A stretch of DNA of 64,000 nt from the NCBI GenBank assembly GCA_030684835.1, contig JAUXWZ010000020.1:1-64000 (forward strand). The letters run 5' to 3'. The translations under genes and the position numbers were made by a program. The notes beneath the pieces were generated by a model, which was not told the origin of the DNA, made no database searches, and saw only the letters and a program-made list of their open reading frames with translations. Positions 9,449 to 17,745 of the stretch are shown here, in pieces (position 1 is the first letter of the stretch; every line of letters begins with the position of its first letter). This DNA is from Beijerinckiaceae bacterium. Lineage in GTDB: Bacteria; Pseudomonadota; Alphaproteobacteria; Rhizobiales; Beijerinckiaceae.

Positions 9449-10261
9449 TCAAAAGGACGCTTGCAGCGCCTGACCGGAGGCGAGCGCGAGCAGGAACGTG
9501 ATCTCCGAAATCTGCTGGGACGCGCCCGCGATGTCTCCCGTCTGACCGCCGATCTGCCGTTTGGCGATCCACGTCATTGCGCAGGCGCCAAGGATGGCGG
9601 CGACGACCGCGCAAACCCACCGCGCGAAGCTGCTTGTCTCTATGATGAGAAGGCCCGAGAGCGCGATCGCCAGCGCCATGCCGATGACGAAGGAAGACAT
9701 GCTCGGGGCCCCGGCCGCCTGCGCGGCGCCCTCGGCGCGCGCCGGTTCAAGGGCCACGGCGGGGATTAGCGCAACCATGCGCGACAGACTGGCGACCGCG
9801 ATGATAGCCATGGCTGCGGCAATCGGCCCCTGCGCGGCGTCGATGGCCATAATCGCCGACCAGCGCAGCCCGAGCGAGAGCACAAGCGCCGCGCCGCCGA
9901 ATGTGCCGATTCGGCTGTCCTTCATGATCTCGAGCTTGCGCTGGCGCGTCATGCCGCCGCCCAGCCCGTCCGCGCTGTCCGCCAGGCCATCTTCGTGAAA
10001 AGCGCCCGTCGCCAGCACAAGCGCGGTGAGCGCGAGGCCTGCGGCGACGGAGCCCGGCAGGCCGATGAAACGCGCCGCAAGAAACACGACGGCGCCGACA
10101 AGGCCGATGATCGCGCCTGCAATTGGCAGCACCCGCGTCACGCGCGCGAAATCAGGCATGCCATGGGGGTCTTTTTCACGGGCAAGCAGGGGCGTAGGGA
10201 TACGCGACCAGAAACGCAGGCAAACCAGAATATCCTCGATGATTCTCACGTTTCCGCCCAA
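9449..10261 (-). CDS. cobS: Adenosylcobinamide-GDP ribazoletransferase
   Basis: Membrane enzyme of the last cobalamin step, joining alpha-ribazole to adenosylcobinamide-GDP. Signature stretches are FWSRIPTPL near the N-terminus, TGAFHEDGLADSADGLGGG with the acidic metal-binding motif, and KDSRIGTFGGAALVLSLGLRWSA. The remainder is several membrane helices. The product is about 270 residues. The ATG at 10261 or the GTG at 10249 (behind GGGCGGA) could be the start. It is divergent from cobT. Confidence 0.92.
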   Translation of the reverse strand: MGGNVRIIEDILVCLRFWSRIPTPLLAREKDPHGMPDFARVTRVLPIAGAIIGLVGAVVFLAARFIGLPGSVAAGLALTALVLATGAFHEDGLADSADGLGGGMTRQRKLEIMKDSRIGTFGGAALVLSLGLRWSAIMAIDAAQGPIAAAMAIIAVASLSRMVALIPAVALEPARAEGAAQAAGAPSMSSFVIGMALAIALSGLLIIETSSFARWVCAVVAAILGACAMTWIAKRQIGGQTGDIAGASQQISEITFLLALASGQALQASF

Positions 10262-10366
10262 TGGATGAAGGTCGCGCTGATCCTATCTCTGTGACCTTCC
10301 GCCTGCGAGCCCCGGCTGATAAAAGGACGCGCTGCGAATGCGCAGGTTTATCCAGCAGGTTCTGAC

Positions 10367-11377
10367 ATGACCCCCACCGGTTCTCCGTTCGACGATCTTC
10401 GCGCGCTTTTCCAGATCATGCCGCCGCCCGCGCGCGACATGGCGGACATGGTGCGCGAACGCGACGCCGAGCTGGTTAAGCCGCCGGGTTCGTTGGGGCG
10501 TCTTGAAGAGATCGTGCAATGGCTCGCCGCCTGGCAGGGCAAATCAAAGCCGACCATCGACCGCCCTCTCGTTGCGATATTCGCCGCCAATCACGGCGTC
10601 GTGGCGCAGGGCGTCTCGAAATGGCCGCAGGGCGTGACGCGACAGATGATGGAGACATTTGCGGCGGGTGGCGCCGCCGTGAACCAGATCTGCGCCACGT
10701 ACGATCTGGGCCTCAAAGTGTTTGATCTTGCGCTCGACATGCCCACCGGCGACATAACGCAGGAAGCAGCGCTTGATGAGCGCGCGGCGGCCGCGACGTT
10801 CGCCTTCGGGATGGAGTCAATTGCGGGCGGCATTGACCTTCTGTGCGTGGGAGAAATGGGCATCGGCAACACGACCGTCGCCGCAGCCATCAATTACGCG
10901 CTTTATGGCGGCGCCGCAGCAGATTGGGTGGGGCGCGGCGCTGGCGTGGACGACGAGGGTCTAAAGCGCAAGATCGATGCTGTTGAGCGCGCGGTGGCGC
11001 TGCATCGCGATCATCTCTCCGATCCGCTGGAAGTGATGCGCCGCCTTGGCGGGCGCGAGGTTTGGGCCATCGCAGGCGCCATCGTCGCCGCGCGCATCGA
11101 GCGCATTCCGGTGATCATCGACGGTTATGTGGCGACTGCGGCTGCCGCAATCGTTCACGCGATCGATTCCACGGCGATTGAGCATTGCATGGCGGGACAT
11201 CTCTCGGCCGAAGCGCCGCACGGTGAGGCGCTGAAGCGCCTTGGCCTGACGCCGTTGCTCGATCTGGGTATGCGGCTTGGCGAAGGCTCAGGCGCCGCCA
11301 TGGCTGCGGGCGTCGTGAAGGCCGCGCTTGCGTGCCATCGCGATATGGCGACTTTCGCGCAGGCGAAGGTGGGCTAG
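10367..11377 (+). CDS. cobT: Nicotinate-nucleotide--dimethylbenzimidazole phosphoribosyltransferase
   Basis: Cytosolic enzyme that makes alpha-ribazole-5'-phosphate, the lower ligand precursor of cobalamin. Family stretches include KPPGSLGRLEEIVQWLAAWQ, IFAANHGVVAQGVS, LCVGEMGIGNTTVAAAI and the C-terminal catalytic-Glu region LLDLGMRLGEGSGAAMA. It is 336 residues, the usual length. The 105-base gap shared with cobS holds no recognisable cobalamin riboswitch. Confidence 0.95.
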   Translation: MTPTGSPFDDLRALFQIMPPPARDMADMVRERDAELVKPPGSLGRLEEIVQWLAAWQGKSKPTIDRPLVAIFAANHGVVAQGVSKWPQGVTRQMMETFAAGGAAVNQICATYDLGLKVFDLALDMPTGDITQEAALDERAAAATFAFGMESIAGGIDLLCVGEMGIGNTTVAAAINYALYGGAAADWVGRGAGVDDEGLKRKIDAVERAVALHRDHLSDPLEVMRRLGGREVWAIAGAIVAARIERIPVIIDGYVATAAAAIVHAIDSTAIEHCMAGHLSAEAPHGEALKRLGLTPLLDLGMRLGEGSGAAMAAGVVKAALACHRDMATFAQAKVG

Positions 11378-11442
11378 GCGTCGCGGCTGCTTTGTAACTA
11401 AGGACTTCCGCGCTATCCTGCCGCAAAATAGCGGGAGGAAAC

Positions 11443-12609
11443 ATGGCTCACACATTCGCATTCATGGCGCTTGCAGCTTTTGCAGGCGTTGCTGCAAGCA
11501 GCTTCGCACAGGCCCAAACCCCAAATATCCTCACGATCGACAGGCTGGTCGAACACACATCGACCGTGCCCGCGATCAAGGGCGAGAAGGTCAGCCTTTT
11601 TGTGCGCGAGCGCATCGCGGCATCGATGCTGGAGCAGGCGCCGGGCAAGGCGTTTGAGCGTAAGGTCGTGTTGATGGTGCATGGCGGGTTCTCGCCCGCG
11701 ACACTCGCGTTCGATGTGCAATATCGAGACTATTCGTGGATGGAGCATCTCGCCCGCGAGGGCTTCGACGTCTTTGCGATGGACATGACAGGCTACGGCC
11801 GCTCCACGCGCCCGCCGCAAATGGACGATCCCTGCAATCTCTTGCCCGCGCAGCAGAAGGCCATTGTGCCAAAAACGCTGCCTGAGCCTTGCGCGCCAAA
11901 GTATCCCTTCGAGCTTGTGAATAGCGACAGCGAGAGCGACGATATCAATGCGGTTGTCGATTACATCCGCAAGCTGCGCGGAGTGGACAAGATCTCTCTT
12001 ATCGGCTGGTCGGGCGGCGGCATTCGCACGGGCACTTTTATCGGGCGCCACCCTGAAAAAGTTGACCGCTACGTCATCTGGGCGTCGTCCAATTATAACC
12101 GCAAGAATCCCGATGCCGCGCCCGCGTCCTTGCCCGCAGCTGGTGCGCCCACAACGTTCCAGACACGGGCTATCGGCATGGACCGCCGCTGGATCGGGAC
12201 TCAGAAATCCCCGGCAATGATTGAACCGGGCGTGCCGGACATGATTGCCGCTCTCAACCAGCTTGCCGATCCGCTTGGCGCAACGTGGGGGCCGGGCGGA
12301 CTGCGCGCCCCGACCCGCACGTATTGGGGCTGGAACGCCAACGGCGCCAAGAAAGTGCAGATGCCGACGCTGATCATGGTGGGTGAATACGACGCTCTCA
12401 CAAATTCCAATCTCGAATTGATCGAGGATCTTGGCGCTAAGGAGAAAGTCTATCTCGGCATTGCTGGCGGCACGCATTTCATGAACTGGGAGATCCAGCG
12501 GCGCGTGCTGCACAAGGCGTCCGCCGACTGGCTGAAGAACGGCTCGCTCGCCGGTGCGACGACAGGCATGTTTCGCGCTGATGAGAACGGCGTGATTGCG
12601 AAGAAGTAG
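11443..12609 (+). CDS. Secreted alpha/beta-hydrolase
   Basis: Alpha/beta-hydrolase-fold protein with a cleavable signal peptide (FMALAAFAGVAASSFAQAQ). The oxyanion region VLMVHGG, the strand and turn FDVFAMDMTGYGRST, and the nucleophile elbow LIGWSGGGIRTG (catalytic Ser) are clear. A late Asp (VGEYDALT) and His (GGTHFMNWE) complete a likely triad. It is 388 residues. The start has GGGAGGAAAC behind it. The substrate is unknown. It is convergent with the S10 peptidase gene, and two palindromes lie between them. Confidence 0.8.
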   Translation: MAHTFAFMALAAFAGVAASSFAQAQTPNILTIDRLVEHTSTVPAIKGEKVSLFVRERIAASMLEQAPGKAFERKVVLMVHGGFSPATLAFDVQYRDYSWMEHLAREGFDVFAMDMTGYGRSTRPPQMDDPCNLLPAQQKAIVPKTLPEPCAPKYPFELVNSDSESDDINAVVDYIRKLRGVDKISLIGWSGGGIRTGTFIGRHPEKVDRYVIWASSNYNRKNPDAAPASLPAAGAPTTFQTRAIGMDRRWIGTQKSPAMIEPGVPDMIAALNQLADPLGATWGPGGLRAPTRTYWGWNANGAKKVQMPTLIMVGEYDALTNSNLELIEDLGAKEKVYLGIAGGTHFMNWEIQRRVLHKASADWLKNGSLAGATTGMFRADENGVIAKK

Positions 12610-12617
12610 CATACGTC

Positions 12618-12640
12618 ATGCGCGGGCTCGACCCGCGCAT
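12618..12640. repeat. REP-like palindrome, copy 1
   Basis: ATGCGCGGG, then CTCGA, then CCCGCGCAT form a perfect 9-bp hairpin. It resembles the extragenic palindromes common in Hyphomicrobiales and sits between two convergent genes, with a near copy at 12689. Confidence 0.7.
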
Positions 12641-12688
12641 CTAACAGTGGGGCCGCCGGTGTATAATGGCTTCCAACAATTGCTTCTG

Positions 12689-12713
12689 CATACGCGGGTC
12701 AGGCCCGCGTATG
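12689..12713. repeat. REP-like palindrome, copy 2
   Basis: CATACGCGGG, then TCAGG, then CCCGCGTATG form a 10-bp perfect hairpin. It differs from copy 1 by compensating changes in the stem, so the structure rather than the sequence is kept. It may also terminate one or both convergent genes. Confidence 0.7.
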
Positions 12714-12738
12714 CGGCGCAGGTTGACCCGCTTGAAGC

Positions 12739-14316
12739 CTACTTCGCCTCGATCATTTCCCGCGCGTGAGTGGCGAACATGCGCCGGGAATCTTCGAGCG
12801 AATAGAACATGTGGCCGCCGGGATAGACCTCAAAACGCAGGCGCGCGGGATCGCCGATCTGCGGTATCTGGTCCAGCACCATCTGCGTTTCAAAATAGGG
12901 CGTCACGACGTCGGTCAGTCCATGCACGATCAGCGCGCGCATGCGTGGATCAAGCGCCATGGCGGTTTTAAATGCGCTTACGGATTCGACGCTTGAGCGG
13001 TTGCCCCAGTCCCACTGGCGGCCGGCCTGCGTACTTTGGAAAAAGTAGCGCCCGTCAGGCACGACCCATTTCAATTCGTTGTGGTAGAGGCTGACCATCG
13101 ACTGCACGATAGGCGCATGCAGGCCAAGCCGCATCTGGTCTTCCGCTGCGGGCCGTCCTGAAAACGGGGAGGGGTCCAGTCCCTCGACGTTGGCGTCGTA
13201 CATGCTGACGACGCGGTTTTGCGCGCGGCGGAACTCATTGAGGAAGACGTTCATGGGAATGCGTCCGGCGAAGCGGCGCGTCACGTCGACGGGAATGCCC
13301 GTCAAATCGGACACGCGCTTGCTGACGCGCTCGACGACTGCATCGTCCTTCAATCCGCGCATAAGATCGTCGAGAAATTCGCCGCGTGCGTAGTCCTCGA
13401 CGTCGCGCATGTCGGCGCGCGTGATGGGTCGTTCATTGGCGCGTTTGGCCGCGGCATAGGTGGGTAGGCGGGCGACATTGTTGAGCAGGCCGGACGTTGA
13501 ATTGAAGCGCCCGAAATCGAGGACGGGCGACACGAGGATCATGCCGTTGACGCCGACGCCCTGATCCGTTTGCAATTGTGATGCGATGCGCGGCGCACGA
13601 AAGCCGCCGTAGCTCTCACCTGCGATGAACTTGGGCGAAGCGCCGCGATTGTTCTGCTCCACCCACCGGCGAATGGTGGTGGCCAACGAGTCGATGTCGC
13701 CATTGACGCTCCACAGCATCTTGCGCGCATCATCGCCGCCGCGCACGCGACTGTAACCTGTGCCTGCGGGATCTAGGAACACGAGATCGGTAAAGGGCAG
13801 CCATGTTTGCGCGTTCGGGCTTGTGACCGCTGGCGCCGACGGGCGTGCGCCGTTCGCGTCCATGGGAAGAAGCCAAGGCCCCATGGCGCCAAGGTTGAGC
13901 CACGCCGAGGCGTAGCCGGGGCCGCCGTTCATGGCGAAGGTCACGGGCCGGGTCGTGCGGTCCGTCTCGGCAAGCTGGAAGGCGATGTAGGCCATGTCAG
14001 CGACCGGTGCGCCGCTCTCCAGATTTGTGAGGCGGATTGATCCGGCGGTCGCGGTGAAATTCAGCACGCGGCCATCGGGAAGGAGCAAGCTGTGCTTCGT
14101 CACGCTGTCGGGCGGCAGGGTGGCGCGCGCGCCGGTTTGTTGTTGCCCAGCTTGCTGATTTGGCCCGGGCGGCGACGTCGCGCCCGGTTGCGCGCGCTGC
14201 GGCTGGGCCTGCTGGTGTTGGGCGTCAGCGGGAGCCGGCGCCGCCGGTTGGCTCTGCGCGAGCGTCGGCGCAAAAAGTGTGAGTCCAGACCAGATCAGTG
14301 CCGCAGCAGCGCGCAT
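12739..14316 (-). CDS. S10 family serine carboxypeptidase-like protein, exported
   Basis: Peptidase S10 relative with an N-terminal signal peptide and a Pro/Gln/Ala-rich linker. The catalytic Ser lies in FIAGESYGGFRAPRI. A late Asp region (LIVHGLTDVVTPYF) and a His (VYPGGHMFY) fit the triad, and FAMNGGPGYASAWLNLG is the S10 oxyanion segment. I chose the ATG at 14316 because GGAGGA stands six bases upstream and it puts the signal peptide at the N-terminus; the frame is open for 48 more bases upstream. The substrate is unknown. Confidence 0.83.
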   Translation of the reverse strand: MRAAAALIWSGLTLFAPTLAQSQPAAPAPADAQHQQAQPQRAQPGATSPPGPNQQAGQQQTGARATLPPDSVTKHSLLLPDGRVLNFTATAGSIRLTNLESGAPVADMAYIAFQLAETDRTTRPVTFAMNGGPGYASAWLNLGAMGPWLLPMDANGARPSAPAVTSPNAQTWLPFTDLVFLDPAGTGYSRVRGGDDARKMLWSVNGDIDSLATTIRRWVEQNNRGASPKFIAGESYGGFRAPRIASQLQTDQGVGVNGMILVSPVLDFGRFNSTSGLLNNVARLPTYAAAKRANERPITRADMRDVEDYARGEFLDDLMRGLKDDAVVERVSKRVSDLTGIPVDVTRRFAGRIPMNVFLNEFRRAQNRVVSMYDANVEGLDPSPFSGRPAAEDQMRLGLHAPIVQSMVSLYHNELKWVVPDGRYFFQSTQAGRQWDWGNRSSVESVSAFKTAMALDPRMRALIVHGLTDVVTPYFETQMVLDQIPQIGDPARLRFEVYPGGHMFYSLEDSRRMFATHAREMIEAK

Positions 14317-14391
14317 GCCATTCCTCCAGCAGGCTGCGGAGGCGCAGCGCTGCATGGACAACATAGCGCGCTGGGGACGCTGTTGCGAGGT

Positions 14392-15957
14392 TCAGGCCGC
14401 GCGGCTTCGGCGGCGGGGCCGATCGCCGTTTTCGAGATCAATCTGAGGAAGCGAATCCATCACGCGTTCGGGCGGGAAGATGACGATGACCTCCGTGCCG
14501 ACGCGCACTTCGCTCTTGAGCGTGAAAGTGCCGCCATGCAACTCGACGAGGCCCTTGACGATGGGGAGCCCGAGGCCGGAGCCCTCGTCTGCATTTTTCT
14601 GCGCCAGTGTTCCGCGTCCGAACGACGAGAGGACGATGGGAATTTCATCGGCCGGGATGCCGGTGCCTGTGTCGCGAATGGAGAGATACTGGCCGCCGAC
14701 TGCGGTCCATCCGGCCTTCACGAAGACGGACCCGCCGGGCGGCGTGAACTTGATGGCGTTGGTGAGCAGGTTGAGCGCGACTTGCCGCACGGCGCGCTCG
14801 TCGGCCCAGATGCGGGGCAGGCGGGGCTCGACTGCGTCAGTCATGGTGATAGCGCGCTTTTCCGCGCGCAAGCCCAGCAGATGCATACAGTCCTCCAGCA
14901 CATGAGCCAGCGAGACAGCATCTTCCTTCAGTTCGTAGCGCCCCGCCTCGACGCGCGAAAGGTCCAGAATTTCATTGATGAGGGCCAGCAGATGCTGGCC
15001 GCTGGAGTGAATGTCCGAGGAGTATCCTTTGTAGGCTGGCACCGCGTGGGGGCCGAAAAGCTCGCCCTTCATCACTTCGGAGAAGCCTAGGATAGCGTTC
15101 AGCGGGGTGCGCAATTCGTGGCTCATGGTGGCCAGGAAACGCGATTTCGCAAGACTTGCTTCTTCGGCGCGACGACGGGCTTCGTCCGAATTCGCCTTGG
15201 CCTGCTCAAGCTCGGAGATCAGCATGTCCTTCTCAAGCCGCAGCGTGAGGGATGACAGGTTGGTCGAGTAGAAGCGCTTGCTCAGGTACAGGAAGTACGC
15301 AAACGCCATGCAGACGATGAGCGTCAGCGGCACCGGGTCGTGGCTTGTGGCGAAAACGAAGCCTGTGACGGCAAGGGTAATCGGTATCAGGTTGCCGTAA
15401 ACCGCGCTCGGAATCAGCGCGAGCATCATTGCGCTCATCGCTGATACGAGCAGCAACGAGAAAAACAGAAGAGAGCGCGGCGTCTCGTCGACTGAATCGA
15501 TGAGCAACAGCACCATGGCCGCCCAGCACACGCCCTGCACCGTCTCAAGAAGGACAGTGCGATTGTGCCAGGGCTTGGGGTCAAATTCGCCTTCGATACG
15601 GGTCAACATGCGCTGGTAAAAGCGGCTGGCGATCAGAAGTTGCAGGATCGCCAGAGCCAACCAGGCCAAAACGCGTTCGACGGGCGCCCAAAAAGCTGCG
15701 CCGCCGCTGATAACGGCGGCAATGGCTAGCATCAGGGGAATGCTGCTGACGCGGTTTTCGGCAAATTCTCGCATCAGTTCGATGTCGAAGGTCCGGCTGC
15801 CCGAACCAGTCGATGTGAGTTTTTCGCGCGCTTCGCGAACGCGGCTCGACATCCGTCGCCTCTGGGGGGCGGTCGACGGAGACGACTGCGGCGGCGCAGG
15901 CATTGGCTCGCTGGCGGCTGCGGACCAGACGCTGTCTTCACTCATTTGACGCAACAT
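14392..15957 (-). CDS. Membrane sensor histidine kinase, PleC/DivJ-like
   Basis: Hybrid-free sensor kinase. A cytoplasmic N-terminal stretch is followed by about six membrane helices, a coiled segment (ELEQAKANSDEARRRAEEA), a HisKA domain with the phospho-accepting His (FLATMSHELRTPLNAILGF), and a HATPase domain with the N box (NLLTNAIKFTPPGG), G1 (IRDTGTGIPADE) and G2 (GSGLGLPIVKGL). The SEVMKGELFGP region resembles the PleC/DivJ group of alphaproteobacteria. The start is uncertain: ATGs at 15957 and 15945 fit, and the frame is open to 16089. No response-regulator gene is adjacent. Confidence 0.85.
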   Translation of the reverse strand: MLRQMSEDSVWSAAASEPMPAPPQSSPSTAPQRRRMSSRVREAREKLTSTGSGSRTFDIELMREFAENRVSSIPLMLAIAAVISGGAAFWAPVERVLAWLALAILQLLIASRFYQRMLTRIEGEFDPKPWHNRTVLLETVQGVCWAAMVLLLIDSVDETPRSLLFFSLLLVSAMSAMMLALIPSAVYGNLIPITLAVTGFVFATSHDPVPLTLIVCMAFAYFLYLSKRFYSTNLSSLTLRLEKDMLISELEQAKANSDEARRRAEEASLAKSRFLATMSHELRTPLNAILGFSEVMKGELFGPHAVPAYKGYSSDIHSSGQHLLALINEILDLSRVEAGRYELKEDAVSLAHVLEDCMHLLGLRAEKRAITMTDAVEPRLPRIWADERAVRQVALNLLTNAIKFTPPGGSVFVKAGWTAVGGQYLSIRDTGTGIPADEIPIVLSSFGRGTLAQKNADEGSGLGLPIVKGLVELHGGTFTLKSEVRVGTEVIVIFPPERVMDSLPQIDLENGDRPRRRSRAA

Positions 15958-16294
15958 ACTCAACGGAACAGCCAACAGATGGCCAGCCAAGAATGCGCCA
16001 GAACTGTTAATGATAATTGCACACGCGGGCTTCAACTCAAGCGAAGCATGTGCGCTGGCGCACATCGCGGACGTGGCGTCTGGAAACATAATGTTTTGGT
16101 TAACCTCGTTACCTGATCCACCGGCGGTGGCGCCTGCTCGCCGCCGGCGCTAAAAAGGGCCGGGGCACGCTCTTTTGGAACGAGGCGCCCTTTGCCCGTC
16201 AGTTCTGCAAGGGCAAGGCGGACACCATTCAAAGGTTTGTGGCGGGCATGATCTCTATTCTGGCGAAGCTGCTGATGTCGAAGACGTGCCCGGG

Positions 16295-17038
16295 ATGAAA
16301 GTGACTGCGATCGGCGTTGGCGACGCGTTTGGCACTGGCGGACGTTTCCACACGTGTTGGCGGCTGGATGCTGCCGGTCGAACCGTGTGTGTTGATTTCG
16401 GCGCATCCTCCATCGTGGCTTGGGCGCGCACGGGCCGCCCCACCGTGGACATCGACGGTGTGGTCATCACCCACTTGCACGGCGATCATTTCGGCGGCCT
16501 GCCGTTTCTGCTGCTGGAGTCGCAATTCGTCGCGCGCCGCAGCAAGCCTTTGATCATCGCGGGGCCGCCGGGGCTTACGGCTCGACTGTGGATGCTTTGC
16601 GAGGCGATGTTCGTCGGCTCTTCTAAAATCGACTGGAGCTTTCCCCTCGAAATTCGGGAAATCCAGCCCGGCAAGCCGGAGCGCTTGGCTGACTTCGACG
16701 TGGCCACCACAGAGGTTCTACATCCCTCGGGCGCGCCCTCGACGGCCGTGCGCCTTAGCGCCGCAGGCCGAACATTTGCTTACTCTGGCGATACGGCCTG
16801 GGTCGATGCGCTCCTGGACGTGGCGCGAGACGCTGATCTTTTCGTGTGCGAGTGCTATTCGGGCGAAGCGCCGACGCCACATCACGTCGACTGGCCGACG
16901 TTGCGCGAAAATCTCCCGCGCCTGACTGCGCGATCGATTCTGGTGACTCATCTTGGCGAAACGGCCTTCAGCAAGATCGACGACATCCGGGCGGCCGGGG
17001 TCGGTATCGCCGAGGACGGACTCGTCCGCCATCTCTGA
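16295..17038 (+). CDS. Metallo-beta-lactamase-fold hydrolase
   Basis: MBL-fold metal-dependent hydrolase, close to the RNase Z-like branch. The metal motif is THLHGDHFGGLPF (HxHxDH). Further ligands probably come from HPSGAPS, YSGDTAW and LVTHLGE. It is 247 residues without a signal peptide. The ATG at 16295 begins a good first strand (MKVTAIGVGDAFGTGGRF); upstream sequence in the frame is not conserved-looking. The substrate is unknown. The following gene overlaps its end. Confidence 0.8.
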   Translation: MKVTAIGVGDAFGTGGRFHTCWRLDAAGRTVCVDFGASSIVAWARTGRPTVDIDGVVITHLHGDHFGGLPFLLLESQFVARRSKPLIIAGPPGLTARLWMLCEAMFVGSSKIDWSFPLEIREIQPGKPERLADFDVATTEVLHPSGAPSTAVRLSAAGRTFAYSGDTAWVDALLDVARDADLFVCECYSGEAPTPHHVDWPTLRENLPRLTARSILVTHLGETAFSKIDDIRAAGVGIAEDGLVRHL

Positions 17039-17654
17039 GCCCGATGCTGTTCAATCGCTTCTGAGCAGGATTTCGGCATGCCGCGTCTGTCTCGATGCGC
17101 GGCCCGCCTTGCCGCAGAATCCGCGCCCTGTTCTACGCGCCTCCTCCACGGCGAAGCTTCTTGTGGCGAGCCAGGCGCCGGGCATTCGCGCACACAACTC
17201 CGGGATGAGCTTCGACGATCCGTCAGGCGACCGGCTTCGCGCGTGGATGGGCGTAGATCGCGACACGTTTTACGACACGCGGCGCATAGCAGTCGTTCCG
17301 ATGGGTTTCTGTTTCCCGGGGCATGACGCGCGTAAGGGCGACCTGCCGCCGCGCCGCGAGTGCCGCGCGACATGGCATGACGAGTTGTTCGCCGCGATGC
17401 CTCAACTGGAGACGGTGCTGGCGATTGGAGCTTATGCACAGGATTATCATTTCGCGCGCCTGGATATTGCACGCGAGCGGGGCGCATCGCTGACGCAAAT
17501 TGTGCGCGACTGGCGCAGTCTATTTGCGTTGTCGCCGCGCGTCATTCCTCTTCCGCATCCCTCCTGGCGCAACAGCGGTTGGTTGAAGAAAAACCCATGG
17601 TTCGAAAGCGAGTTGTTGCCCGTGCTGCGCGCGGAGGTGTTGCGACTCATTTGA
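16953..17654 (+). CDS. Uracil-DNA-glycosylase family protein
   Basis: Member of the uracil-DNA-glycosylase superfamily, probably a small family-4-related protein. Typical features are an N-terminal Cys pair (ISACRVCLDARPAL), the first active-site motif (LLVASQAPGIRAHNSG), GVDRDTFYDTRRIAVVPMGF and the second motif HPSWRN near the C-terminus. The conserved part begins near 17044; the only standard start before it is the TTG at 16953, inside the preceding gene, so the true start is uncertain. It could act in base-excision repair, but activity cannot be assumed. Confidence 0.75.
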   Translation: MAKRPSARSTTSGRPGSVSPRTDSSAISEPDAVQSLLSRISACRVCLDARPALPQNPRPVLRASSTAKLLVASQAPGIRAHNSGMSFDDPSGDRLRAWMGVDRDTFYDTRRIAVVPMGFCFPGHDARKGDLPPRRECRATWHDELFAAMPQLETVLAIGAYAQDYHFARLDIARERGASLTQIVRDWRSLFALSPRVIPLPHPSWRNSGWLKKNPWFESELLPVLRAEVLRLI

Positions 17655-17745
17655 GGGAATTGTTCAGCGACGGTTCAGCAAAGATTGTGTTAATGATTGG
17701 TTTAGGTTTAGCAGGAAGCGCCATACAAGCGCATTGGAGACTGGA

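Noticed and set aside
10262-10366. Possible cobalamin riboswitch between cobS and cobT
   Set aside because: The gap is only 105 bases and lacks the conserved B12-box type sequence and stem order.
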